41,370 bases of DNA from Acidobacteriaceae bacterium (GTDB lineage Bacteria; Acidobacteriota; Terriglobia; Bryobacterales; Bryobacteraceae). A program made the translations under genes and the position numbers. Positions 33,211 through 40,248 of this stretch are shown here, in pieces. Every line of letters starts with the position of its first letter. Position 1 is the first letter of the stretch. Below the pieces are notes generated by a model. That model was not told where the DNA came from. It did no database searches and saw only the letters and a list, made by a program, of their open reading frames with translations. The stretch is from positions 1 to 41,370 of the forward strand of contig JAFAMD010000062.1 in the NCBI GenBank assembly GCA_019233755.1, given 5' to 3'.

Positions 33211-34014
33211 TCAATCCTCAATGGCGGTTTCGATGCTGAATTCCGTTGCGAATAAGTTGGGCGCCTGTGCTGTCACCGGAAACTGATCGAGTCCCCAGTG
33301 AGCAGTCGCATAGACGCCACCCTTCTGAGCTGTTGGGCGGTACCGCGATGGAGCAATTTGCGCTTCGAGTTGTGGCCCATAAACAGTGACTTGCTGGCCA
33401 GGGGCCAGTTGCACTCCAACAGTCAGTTTGGTCCCCAGGTCGTTCAGTACGCCTGCACCGGCGATCCGGTTCCATGCGGAGCTGATGGGTATCGTCGCTT
33501 CAGCCTGCGCCGCGGAGCCCTGCCTCGACAGCACGATTTGAGCGGAAGCGCTGCTCATCGCGTAGATCGAGAAGCAGTACTGATATGCCGCTGGAACATT
33601 GAGAGTTTGTGTAATCGTCTGAACAGCTTGCCCGTTGTTTGTCAGCACGAAGGCGGTTGTGCCTCCGTACGGATCGGGCGCACCGCCCCGTACCACAATC
33701 TGGGGTGAAGTCGACCATACAGGTGCTTGCAGGTTCGTGCTGAATGCCAGCATATTGTCTGTTGGATCAATGAAGGTAAAGGAGCGCAAGGTGCCAGCGC
33801 AAGCGGCAAACAGAGATGTCAACAGTTGGAGATCCGAAGAAGACAGCGCACTGTATGCGAGTTGCCACACGAGCCTTCGAGCTGCTGCGTCCGGGAGCAA
33901 AATCATGTCTCCACTCGGGAGGACATTCTTGATTGTCCGGAAGAGGCGTGTTTTCCGAATGGGATACTGAGCGATCGCCCCCGATGACAGCTGCGGAAAA
34001 AAGAGACTAGCCAT
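33211..34014 (-). CDS. M-like minor tail protein with jelly-roll decoration
   Basis: A 267-residue protein. The first 95 residues follow the same scheme as the next gene upstream (FFPQLSSGAIAQYPI, a WQL-type strand, FTFIDPTDN), as in lambda gpM/DUF2460-like distal tail proteins. Residues about 100-265 are an added beta domain (VWSTSPQIVVRGGAPDPYGG, YCFSIYAMSSASAQIVLS, VYGPQLEAQIAPSRYRPT) resembling carbohydrate-binding jelly-rolls on phage tails. It overlaps the preceding gene by eight bases and ends three bases before the hub gene. The role is inferred from order and shape. Confidence 0.65.
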   Translation of the reverse strand: MASLFFPQLSSGAIAQYPIRKTRLFRTIKNVLPSGDMILLPDAAARRLVWQLAYSALSSSDLQLLTSLFAACAGTLRSFTFIDPTDNMLAFSTNLQAPVWSTSPQIVVRGGAPDPYGGTTAFVLTNNGQAVQTITQTLNVPAAYQYCFSIYAMSSASAQIVLSRQGSAAQAEATIPISSAWNRIAGAGVLNDLGTKLTVGVQLAPGQQVTVYGPQLEAQIAPSRYRPTAQKGGVYATAHWGLDQFPVTAQAPNLFATEFSIETAIED

Positions 34015-34381
34015 TGGTTTCGATCACCCAGAACAAGGTGGAACTCACATCGACGCCGAAATATCCGCTCACGAAGCTCGGACCACCAAATCGGCAGTTC
34101 GGAACGGCAGACCCGGTATAAGGGTCCGGAAATGCAAACGGGGAGTAATCACCCTGATTCGCTATGAAAAACGCCTCAAGCTGCCCGATTTCATCTTCAG
34201 TCAGCAGATCGAGCCGGATCTGCCATTGCCGCAACATCCGGCTTTGTGTGAGGTATCGCTGGTCGGCCCCGTCGAGGAAACGAATAACTTGAGCTCCCTG
34301 CCCCAGATTCCCCCCGAGTGGATATTGGGTTACAGCTCCGGTACTAAGGCTTGGAAAAGTGGCCACTTCAGATCTCCGCAA
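34007..34381 (-). CDS. M-like minor tail (tail-tip) protein
   Basis: A 124-residue protein (FPSLSTGAVTQYPLGG, LRQWQIRLDLLTEDEIGQLE, FAFPDPYTG) with the compact fold pattern of lambda gpM-like/DUF2460 tail-tip proteins. It is a paralogue of the N-terminal domain of the next gene. Its start overlaps the end of the tape-measure-position gene by 14 bases. Its position just after the tape-measure slot matches gpM. Confidence 0.7.
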   Translation of the reverse strand: MRRSEVATFPSLSTGAVTQYPLGGNLGQGAQVIRFLDGADQRYLTQSRMLRQWQIRLDLLTEDEIGQLEAFFIANQGDYSPFAFPDPYTGSAVPNCRFGGPSFVSGYFGVDVSSTLFWVIETNG

Positions 34382-35039
34382 TAACGTCGTTCAGCGAACT
34401 GGAGTTGAGCAGAGCCTGCTTAACGGCCTGGGCGATCTGCATGCTTTGATACTGAACATTTTGTGCGGGTGAAGCCGGTTGAGCCGGCGTCGGCGCGCCA
34501 GTCGCGTAGATCCCCGCAGTGTCCTTTGAAACGCTTTGCGCTTCAACCGCGACTCCGTCGTACACAGCATGGCCGTTCGCCCTGACATAAACCGTCTGCT
34601 GGTGTGAATCGGGAAGCTCGAACTCAACCAAAGGCGGAGGCGTGCTTATTCCGCCGAAAAGACGGGATAGACCGGAGAGCACCCCACCGACGCCGCCGAG
34701 GCTGCCTAGAATATTCAGCCCACCGCCACCGGCAGCACTCGCGACTCCGCTGGACGCCGTTTGACTCAATAACCCACTCCAGGCACCGGTTATGGAAGAA
34801 GTGCTGTTTCGTAAGCTGGAGGGCGAGCCGAATTGGATGCCTATGGGCGAAAGCTCGCCGCCGATAGCAAGGTGTTTCAGATCCTGCACGCTCCCAGGCT
34901 TTACGCCATCAGGCGATGAAGAACCAGCCGGAGACAGCGTTGAACTTATCAAATTGGTCATTGAAAGCGAGCTTGCCCGATCTGTCCGGCTACCGAATCC
35001 ACTTACAACTGTTCTCAAGAATTTATTCGCGTTGGCCAT
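34368..35039 (-). CDS. Short protein in the tape-measure position (candidate mini tape measure)
   Basis: A 223-residue protein rich in Ser, Gly and Ala. It has a glycine-rich hydrophobic stretch at about 98-131 (GLNILGSLGGVGGVLSGLSR), a charged beta-like segment (VEFELPDSHQQTVYVRANG) and a helical C-terminus (QIAQAVKQALLNSSSLNDVI). The ATG at 35039 overlaps the T frame by 17 bases and has a GGCGGAAAG ribosome site. By position after G/GT and before M it should be the tape-measure protein, yet it is far shorter than the usual 500-2000 residues. It could instead be a tail-tip assembly protein with the tape measure lost. No family was recognised. Confidence 0.6.
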   Translation of the reverse strand: MANANKFLRTVVSGFGSRTDRASSLSMTNLISSTLSPAGSSSPDGVKPGSVQDLKHLAIGGELSPIGIQFGSPSSLRNSTSSITGAWSGLLSQTASSGVASAAGGGGLNILGSLGGVGGVLSGLSRLFGGISTPPPLVEFELPDSHQQTVYVRANGHAVYDGVAVEAQSVSKDTAGIYATGAPTPAQPASPAQNVQYQSMQIAQAVKQALLNSSSLNDVIAEI

Positions 35040-35750
35040 ATTGTCTTTCCGCCTGCCATTCGCTCTCCAGAATCAGGAGCGCTTCGGCGCACTTTGAGTC
35101 CATGTCAAAAAGCGAGCCACCGCCCTGGTCTTTCCAGATGAGAAACTGCTCGAGGTAAGAAGAGCTTTGTGTTGTGATGATTGATTTCGGGCACTGGATG
35201 GAGAACAGCCTTCCACGTGCCCATACGGCCCGGGCTCCTTCCCGCTCACCGTGATGGAGGAAGCCGCAATTCCGGGCCTTTGCCAGACCGCTTGCACGAC
35301 AGCTATCGCATTTCCACGCGGACGGCGACGAGAACTGGAAATGGAATGCGATTAGAAGTTTTTTCTTTCGTCTTCCGAGAGGCCTGTCGCCGAACGGATG
35401 GCCCCGATCGCTTCCTCCAGAAGATCTTCTGGCCCCTTTTCAATAGCCAGTTCGACCTCCGCCGGCAGCCCGTCTATGGACAATCCCTTTATCTCGGCAA
35501 GTCCCCATTGCAGATAGACCCTGCGCGCCAGCAAATCAGCCAGCGACGCCTCCAACTGATCTGCTGCATCACCAGCGCGAAGGAACTCGTTTCTTAGTGT
35601 CAATTCGCGGACACGGTTAGCGAGTTCGATGCGTTGCGATAGCGAACTGCGGCGTACTGCGAAACGGACGCCGGGCAGAACTGAGCTTTCCTGCCAGACA
35701 ACGGTCGAGTAGGAACACGACCTAGGCGAAGGCGATGTAAATTTCGTCAT
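35023..35750 (-). CDS. Tail assembly chaperone G-T fusion made by -1 frameshift
   Basis: Ribosomes reading G (35750-35352) can slip back one base at A AAA AAC (35364-35358) and continue in the -1 frame for 111 codons to a TAA at 35025-35023, giving about 242 residues. The -1 frame begins LLIAFHFQFSSPSAWKCDSC and has cysteines (CDSC, RNCGF, IQCPK) and a helical end (CAEALLILESEWQAERQYG). It has no ATG, GTG or TTG codon near its beginning, so it depends on the frameshift. Lambda gpG/gpGT works the same way, and the ratio of the two products is needed for tail assembly around the tape measure. Confidence 0.85.
35305..35364 (-). promoter_or_regulatory. Programmed -1 frameshift signal: slippery heptamer and downstream stem
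   Basis: On the minus strand A AAA AAC (35364-35358) lies in the zero frame as AGA-AAA-AAC, two codons before the TAA of the G-like gene. An eight-base perfect stem ATCGCATT (35352-35345)/AATGCGAT (35312-35305) starts five bases after the heptamer. An alternative eight-base stem CATTTCCA (35343-35336)/TGGAAATG (35316-35309) overlaps it, so the two are mutually exclusive. Spacer and stem fit known stimulatory elements; folding and use are not tested. Confidence 0.8.
35352..35750 (-). CDS. Tail assembly chaperone (G-like)
   Basis: A 132-residue protein with a beta N-terminus (MTKFTSPSPRSCSYSTVVWQ) and a helical C-terminal half (RIELANRVRELTLRNEFLRA, EASLADLLARRVYLQWGLAE, and an acidic ...GLSEDERKNF end). 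The start at 35750 has AAGG about nine bases upstream and overlaps the tail-tube gene by 29 bases. Its place after the major tail protein and before the tape-measure slot, together with the frameshift site at its end, identifies it. No homologue is recognised by sequence alone. Confidence 0.8.
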   Translation of the reverse strand: MTKFTSPSPRSCSYSTVVWQESSVLPGVRFAVRRSSLSQRIELANRVRELTLRNEFLRAGDAADQLEASLADLLARRVYLQWGLAEIKGLSIDGLPAEVELAIEKGPEDLLEEAIGAIRSATGLSEDERKNF

Positions 35751-36888
35751 TAGCAAAACCTTGTGCGAGATTATTCTTGAACTGCCACTGGAGCCTGGTC
35801 TCCGAGTCATCAAAGTTCGGAATTTCGGGAACGATCTGTGGCATGAAGATGCCAAACAATTGGCCTTGTTGCTGACCAAGCTGCAACATGGCCGGGACCG
35901 GGTTTCGTTGCTTTGCAGCACCATATAACGCTTTGGTTTGGGCGTCGTCCTGCGCGAAGAGCGTGAATTCCGAAACGACTTGCCGCTGACCGGGCACAAT
36001 CGCCAGAGGATAGGAGGATCCGTACTCCCGGTTGCGTACATCGAGGTTATTCTTCACCGCGATGGTGGCGCCGGTCAGAGTAAAGAATTGATTCGCGCCG
36101 CCCAGCCACACCTCTCCGAGGTGTCCGGGAACAATCGAGTAGTCAAATGCAGCGAGGGCTGGCTCCGAAGGGAAATTCGAAAGGCCTGCCTGACTATTGG
36201 CAAAGCTATTTGAGTCCAGCAAATCCGCAGCGGGGCCGGAAAAGGCAAATCCGTGATAGTCCCCGTTGACCGACACTTGAAATTCATTGACCGCGACGCC
36301 GGTAATAAGGCGGCTTACAGCGGTAACCGGATCCCAATAATCGTACAGGCTGAGACTCGGCAGCGTCGTCCCGAGCGGATACGAAATCGATGGGGCGAGC
36401 GCTGAGTTCGCATTGGGCGTTGTGGAGAACGGAGCATTCAGATCAAAAGTAAGGGCATCCATTACGTTCGTAACGAAACGAATCTCATTACCAAATGCAA
36501 CGGATGCGCCGGCTGAAAGGCCATGCGCGCTCGTTGTTGCAATCTGCGTCCCGTTCTGGACTCCGCTTACCAGGAGGCCGGAGTTGGATACTGGCACGCC
36601 CCCGAGGGCAGCCTGAAACAGCGGCCCGTAGGCAGGTTGTCCGCTGCCATTCCAGGAAGTCAGGTATGTGCGAAGGAGAAACGCAGTCTGCCGCCGTGCG
36701 TCCTTCGACGTACCAAGATAGGTTCTGGTGCCCGTTTTATCCAGTCGCTTCAAATACTGCAGTGTCTGGTGTGCCTGCAGTTCCACCGCCGGAAACCGGT
36801 TGGCTGCGGTCACTGTTGAAGCTTGACCGTAGGTTGATTCAACTGCGGTATAGAATCTGTTCGCGTTCGATGAAATGTAGTTGCCCAT
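35722..36888 (-). CDS. Major tail (tube) protein
   Basis: A 388-residue protein (MGNYISSNANRFYTAVEST...) with the beta-rich composition of siphophage major tail proteins, including segments like NEFQVSVNGDYHGFAFSGPA and GFANDEIYIAFA. It is placed before the G/GT chaperone pair, as in lambda and HK97-type tails. It is longer than the roughly 200-250 residues of lambda gpV, so it may carry an extra surface domain in the middle (about 100-190, SGVQNGTQIATTSAHGLSAG). It starts nine bases after the joining gene stop. Confidence 0.75.
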   Translation of the reverse strand: MGNYISSNANRFYTAVESTYGQASTVTAANRFPAVELQAHQTLQYLKRLDKTGTRTYLGTSKDARRQTAFLLRTYLTSWNGSGQPAYGPLFQAALGGVPVSNSGLLVSGVQNGTQIATTSAHGLSAGASVAFGNEIRFVTNVMDALTFDLNAPFSTTPNANSALAPSISYPLGTTLPSLSLYDYWDPVTAVSRLITGVAVNEFQVSVNGDYHGFAFSGPAADLLDSNSFANSQAGLSNFPSEPALAAFDYSIVPGHLGEVWLGGANQFFTLTGATIAVKNNLDVRNREYGSSYPLAIVPGQRQVVSEFTLFAQDDAQTKALYGAAKQRNPVPAMLQLGQQQGQLFGIFMPQIVPEIPNFDDSETRLQWQFKNNLAQGFANDEIYIAFA

Positions 36889-36897
36889 TACGATTCC

Positions 36898-37395
36898 CTA
36901 TGTAATGCTCACGTTGAAGGTGCACGTCACTTTTGCCGATTGAACAAAGCCTAATCCCCCGGATTTTGGTGGCTGAAACTGGACGTCATATTTTCCGGAG
37001 AAGAAAAAGCCGTCTCCCCAGTCGCCTCTTTGAGCACGTAAGAGTTCCGTTAATGCCTCGACGTAGAAGTGAATCCACTGGTCGACCTGCGTGACGAGGT
37101 TGGCGCTGGCCCAAACCTCCGCGACCGCGGCGATCGTACCGGAAAATGAGCGGAATTTCTCACTCTGTTTGTTCTGGATTGCGTTGCAATATAGACAGAC
37201 TCGCGGATAGCCTAATTGGGCATTCATATCTGCCAGATCAGGTGAGGCCGAACTTAGAACAACGTGAGTACTGTTGATAACCGGAATGTCAGATTGCGCG
37301 GAAGAGGCCAGGCTGCTGATCTGTTCCTGGAGGGCGTTGCTGCTGGTCAGTAGATTGCTTATTTTAGTCGCGGCGAGAAGGGATAGCGGCAGCAT
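36898..37395 (-). CDS. Head-tail joining or tail terminator-like protein
   Basis: A 165-residue protein with a helical N-terminus (MLPLSLLAATKISNLLTSSN), a cysteine pair (VCLYCNAI) and a beta end (KYDVQFQPPKSG, KVTCTFNVSIT). Its order between connector and tail tube suits a tail terminator or head-tail joining protein. The assignment is by position only. It begins one base after the connector stop. Confidence 0.5.
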   Translation of the reverse strand: MLPLSLLAATKISNLLTSSNALQEQISSLASSAQSDIPVINSTHVVLSSASPDLADMNAQLGYPRVCLYCNAIQNKQSEKFRSFSGTIAAVAEVWASANLVTQVDQWIHFYVEALTELLRAQRGDWGDGFFFSGKYDVQFQPPKSGGLGFVQSAKVTCTFNVSIT

Positions 37396-37396
37396 A

Positions 37397-38176
37397 TCAA
37401 CCTCGTCTGATCTGCCTTGAAAGGGTAATGTAAAAGTTTGGCCGCTGTCCGCCGATAGGATCCGGACCCTGAATAAGTCCGGACGATGGCATCTCCCAAG
37501 TAGAACCGACTGCCAACGGCGAGGAATTCTGACGCGTAAGCCCGCTCTGGCTCGAACTCGCGTAAATGTTCCAACCGGCAGCCCCTGGCGGGGCTTTCAA
37601 CGCACCCTCGGCCATCGCAGCCGCCGCGCCAGAGTTGTCTGTCAGGACGACGCCATTTACCGGACTCAGCGCGCTTTCTTCACCCAACGAATCAACCCAA
37701 GCGGTCTGGATGAACATCGCCTGCGCCGGAATAGTACCAGTCTGAATGGATACGAGCGGCACACTAGGCCTAGGTAGCGGGTTGTAAACGATGCCCGTGC
37801 CCGAAAGAAAATACGCGTTGGCAGCTTGTTTAGCTTCCTGCTGATATTCCGCCAGCTTGGCTTGAAAGCGGGTATTCAACTGCAAGCTATAAGCCTCCGC
37901 AAAGAATCGGGACAACGCGTCAAAGCAGAGCCAACGGTGCAGTGGCGAAGTAACAACAACAGTCGACAATCCAAGCAGACGGCGATTCAGCCATTGCGGA
38001 TCGGAGGTTCCGACGTTCGACAGCCAGAGCAAGAGCTTGTCGCCGATCGCGCTCGTAGCGAGCTCGATCTTAGTTTGTACATTGATTCGTTGAGACGTAG
38101 CAACTGAGTCCAAAGAGCTTTCATAGGTAACGAGGTCGCTCTCGGTCACGATATTTGTGTCAGTGAATAACGCCAT
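37397..38176 (-). CDS. Head-tail connector protein with C-terminal FN3-like domain
   Basis: A 259-residue protein. The N-terminal 130 residues are helical (LATSAIGDKLLLWLSNVGTS, PLHRWLCFDALSRFFAEAYS, QAKLAEYQQEAKQAANAYFL), as in gp6/DUF-type adaptor proteins placed on the portal. Residues about 145-250 look like a fibronectin/Ig-like domain (AWVDSLGEESALSPVNGVVL, AAGWNIYASSSQSGLTRQNS). Such a decoration on a connector is unusual. The position after the coat and before the joining protein supports the connector role. Confidence 0.55.
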   Translation of the reverse strand: MALFTDTNIVTESDLVTYESSLDSVATSQRINVQTKIELATSAIGDKLLLWLSNVGTSDPQWLNRRLLGLSTVVVTSPLHRWLCFDALSRFFAEAYSLQLNTRFQAKLAEYQQEAKQAANAYFLSGTGIVYNPLPRPSVPLVSIQTGTIPAQAMFIQTAWVDSLGEESALSPVNGVVLTDNSGAAAAMAEGALKAPPGAAGWNIYASSSQSGLTRQNSSPLAVGSTWEMPSSGLIQGPDPIGGQRPNFYITLSRQIRRG

Positions 38177-38182
38177 AGCCTG

Positions 38183-38518
38183 CTATTTCTTTGTCGCTGG
38201 ACTCTTGACCTGTTCCGGCAAGTCAACCGGCTTGTGAGGTTCGGCGACGATCGCAACTTGAACGCGCTTCGCCAATTCAGCCTTTTCTGCTACGGCTTTC
38301 GCCAGGGCCTGCTGTTCGCGATACTGCTTTTCTTCTGCTTCGTTGGCGAGCCTTGAGCGCCCTTCGACGATCATCTTCGCCGCTGCCTCTCGGGATACTT
38401 GGCAGACGACCCCAGGTTTGCCGCCGTCGGAAGTTTCAAGGCTGAAGACGAGCGGGTATGGTTCCGTAATTGTGGCCTCCGCTTCTCGCACTTTTCGGAA
38501 ATACTGTTTGAGATCCAT
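38183..38518 (-). CDS. Small charged phage protein
   Basis: A 111-residue, largely helical and basic/acidic protein (MDLKQYFRKVREAEATITEP, VCQVSREAAAKMIVEGRSRL, then KQYREQQALAKAVAEKAELA). No family is recognised. It lies between the coat gene (after a terminator hairpin) and the connector. It may be a head decoration, stabiliser or neck-associated protein. Confidence 0.6.
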   Translation of the reverse strand: MDLKQYFRKVREAEATITEPYPLVFSLETSDGGKPGVVCQVSREAAAKMIVEGRSRLANEAEEKQYREQQALAKAVAEKAELAKRVQVAIVAEPHKPVDLPEQVKSPATKK

Positions 38519-38533
38519 CGCTTGCTCCTGAAT

Positions 38534-38560
38534 AAAAAAGGGGAGCTTTTTGGCTCCCCT
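38534..38560 (-). terminator. Rho-independent terminator after the coat gene
   Basis: On the minus strand an eight-base perfect stem, AGGGGAGC (38560-38553) and GCTCCCCT (38546-38539), with loop CAAAAA, is followed by six T residues (38539-38534). It lies 25 bases after the coat stop and 16 bases before the next start. It probably attenuates transcription, giving more coat than downstream products. Confidence 0.85.
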
Positions 38561-38584
38561 GGGTAGATTTTCCTGATGCTACAG

Positions 38585-39499
38585 CTAGCTGTTGACCTGC
38601 ACAGCAAAGTTGTTGCGCAGCACGCCGCAGCCGTAGAGCACGTCGACCGTGAATTGCTGCGCGAGCGTGTTCGGCTGATAGCTCATTACAATCCGGAGTC
38701 CGAAGTTGCCCATTTCGGCATATTCCGCCACTGCACCCGTACCCGGAAGCGGCTGGGGCAAACGACGGACCACGAGCCCCACCGCGTCGCGAGTGAAAGC
38801 GAGATTGTGCGTGTTCGGAGCGGCAGCACCGCCTGTGGTTTGAACGAATTGCGACCGGAAGATGAAGAAATCTTTCATCTTGCCGACATTGCCTTCGACC
38901 AGAGCCTTCAGGCCCGCTTCGCCCGAAGAATAATACTCGCTGAAACGAGGAATCTGGCGGATTTGGGAATAGGTATTCGAGTCGACCACCAGATACTTTG
39001 GCGCGGCCGGCGGCACCTTCGCGCTGAACAGAGCTGTCTCAGCGGCATCGATGACCGCCTCGGTCACCGCCGTTCCGGCTGTGCCAACAGGCGCATTTGC
39101 AGTGAACTGGCTGTAAAGGTTAAGGAGGTCCGTCTCCACCCGTTCGGCAATCGCGATGACCGCCGGCTGCATGTATGCCTTGAGCAGCTCCGGATAGGCG
39201 AGCGCCTTGGTCACGTCCGGAATCTGAAACGATGCCTCAGCGTGTGTGTTCAGAACTATTTGTGCGTTACCTAGATTCGGGTTCTGAGGCTGGACGGTGC
39301 CACCCTCCGCGATGTTATTCGCGACAAGAACCGGCGGAATCGGGACGTTGACTGCATCGCCAGCGTGCGCTAACACAGGTTCATAATCACGATTCACCAG
39401 GTTGCCCATGACGAGATTTCCCATCAGAGCAGGTAGCGCGTCTGCAGCAACGAGCTTGACGATCGCATTTGCAAGGTTGGCAGAGGTAATGATTGACAT
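38585..39499 (-). CDS. Major capsid (coat) protein, P22 gp5-like
   Basis: A 304-residue protein with the P22-coat type pattern: MSIITSANLANAIVKLVAAD, NRDYEPVLAHAGDAVNVPIP, GGTVQPQNPNLGNAQIVLNT, YLVVDSNTYSQIRQIPRFSE, and RDAVGLVVRRLPQPLPG near the end. It forms the icosahedral shell in the HK97 fold. An AGGAG site lies just before the ATG at 39499. The gene is flanked on both sides by hairpins with T runs. It is shorter than P22 coat (430 residues), so the insertion domain may be missing or reduced. Confidence 0.8.
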   Translation of the reverse strand: MSIITSANLANAIVKLVAADALPALMGNLVMGNLVNRDYEPVLAHAGDAVNVPIPPVLVANNIAEGGTVQPQNPNLGNAQIVLNTHAEASFQIPDVTKALAYPELLKAYMQPAVIAIAERVETDLLNLYSQFTANAPVGTAGTAVTEAVIDAAETALFSAKVPPAAPKYLVVDSNTYSQIRQIPRFSEYYSSGEAGLKALVEGNVGKMKDFFIFRSQFVQTTGGAAAPNTHNLAFTRDAVGLVVRRLPQPLPGTGAVAEYAEMGNFGLRIVMSYQPNTLAQQFTVDVLYGCGVLRNNFAVQVNS

Positions 39500-39511
39500 T
39501 TAGTCTCCTAA

Positions 39512-39539
39512 GAAAAAGAGCGGTACATTTCTATACCGC
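39512..39539 (-). terminator. Hairpin with T run just upstream of the coat gene
   Basis: On the minus strand GCGGTA (39539-39534) and TACCGC (39525-39520) form a six-base stem followed by a T-rich run (39519-39512), ending 12 bases before the coat ATG. It resembles a weak terminator or an mRNA-stabilising or processing element. The rest of the 151-base gap (39500-39650) holds another possible hairpin, GGCCGA/TCGGCC, around 39630-39650 and no gene. Confidence 0.55.
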
Positions 39540-39650
39540 GTACCCTCAAAGCGGATATCACTCTTTGCACCCGCCGTTGAGGCGTTACGCCTGTCTCGAC
39601 AGCAGCAGGCACCAATCGCGACACGTTAGGCCGAGCTCCTGCTTCGGCCG

Positions 39651-40235
39651 TTAGGCGCCACGTAAGGCCTGGGTCGCCAAACGCGAGATATGTTGACGCA
39701 CGCGTTCGAGTTCGTCCTTGTTCATCCCAGGCTTAATCTTTTCGAGTTCGATACCGGCACCATCGGTGTGCGCGGGATTTCGAGATGGAGAGGGCGCACC
39801 GCTACCTCCGGCAATTCGAGCCGGCAACAGTTCCGGATTTTCCTGCACAAAATCCGCAACGTACTCCTGAAGCGGTCTCGCCTCAGGCCCCCTCGCCTGT
39901 AAGCGTCCGTCCTCAGTGCGCACAATATCGTCCTTGATTGCTTTGAAAGCCAGGTCGATTTTGGAAACTCCGAGGCGTTGGAGCTCGCTGCGTATTTGCG
40001 CATTCCGGTCCGCCTCTTCGGCCATCGCCCGGGCCTTGCGATTCTCCTCGACGAGCTGATTGAGACGAGTTTCGAGGCTCTCGCGCCGCTTGCGCTCCTC
40101 CTGCAATTCGGCTTTGTGCGCGGGCTCCGCTTTGCGCTGCTCGGCGGCAACGAACTCGTGAATCGCTTGTCTGACAATTTCCCGTATATCGGGAGGATTC
40201 GTCTGGTCCTTCTCAGTCGGTGTGTAGTCTGACAT
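39651..40235 (-). CDS. Scaffolding-like phage protein
   Basis: A 194-residue highly charged, helical protein with a coiled-coil middle (about 30-90; EERKRRESLETRLNQLVEEN, RKARAMAEEADRNAQIRSEL), then DLAFKAIKDDIVRTEDGRLQ, and an end with DELERVRQHISRLATQALRG. It lies between portal and coat, as scaffolding proteins do in P22-type phages. No protease domain is seen. The RBS is not strong. A capsid-assembly role is inferred from composition and order. Confidence 0.7.
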   Translation of the reverse strand: MSDYTPTEKDQTNPPDIREIVRQAIHEFVAAEQRKAEPAHKAELQEERKRRESLETRLNQLVEENRKARAMAEEADRNAQIRSELQRLGVSKIDLAFKAIKDDIVRTEDGRLQARGPEARPLQEYVADFVQENPELLPARIAGGSGAPSPSRNPAHTDGAGIELEKIKPGMNKDELERVRQHISRLATQALRGA

Positions 40236-40248
40236 GAACTTCCTCCGC

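Noticed and set aside
35181..35597. Plus-strand open frame of 138 codons across the G/T frameshift region
   Set aside because: It is antisense to the G and T coding frames, has no ribosome site and arises from their codon bias.
35755..36041. N-terminal extension of the G-like frame inside the tail tube gene
   Set aside because: The extra residues are a shadow of the tail tube gene; the ATG at 35750 has a ribosome site and fits the family length.
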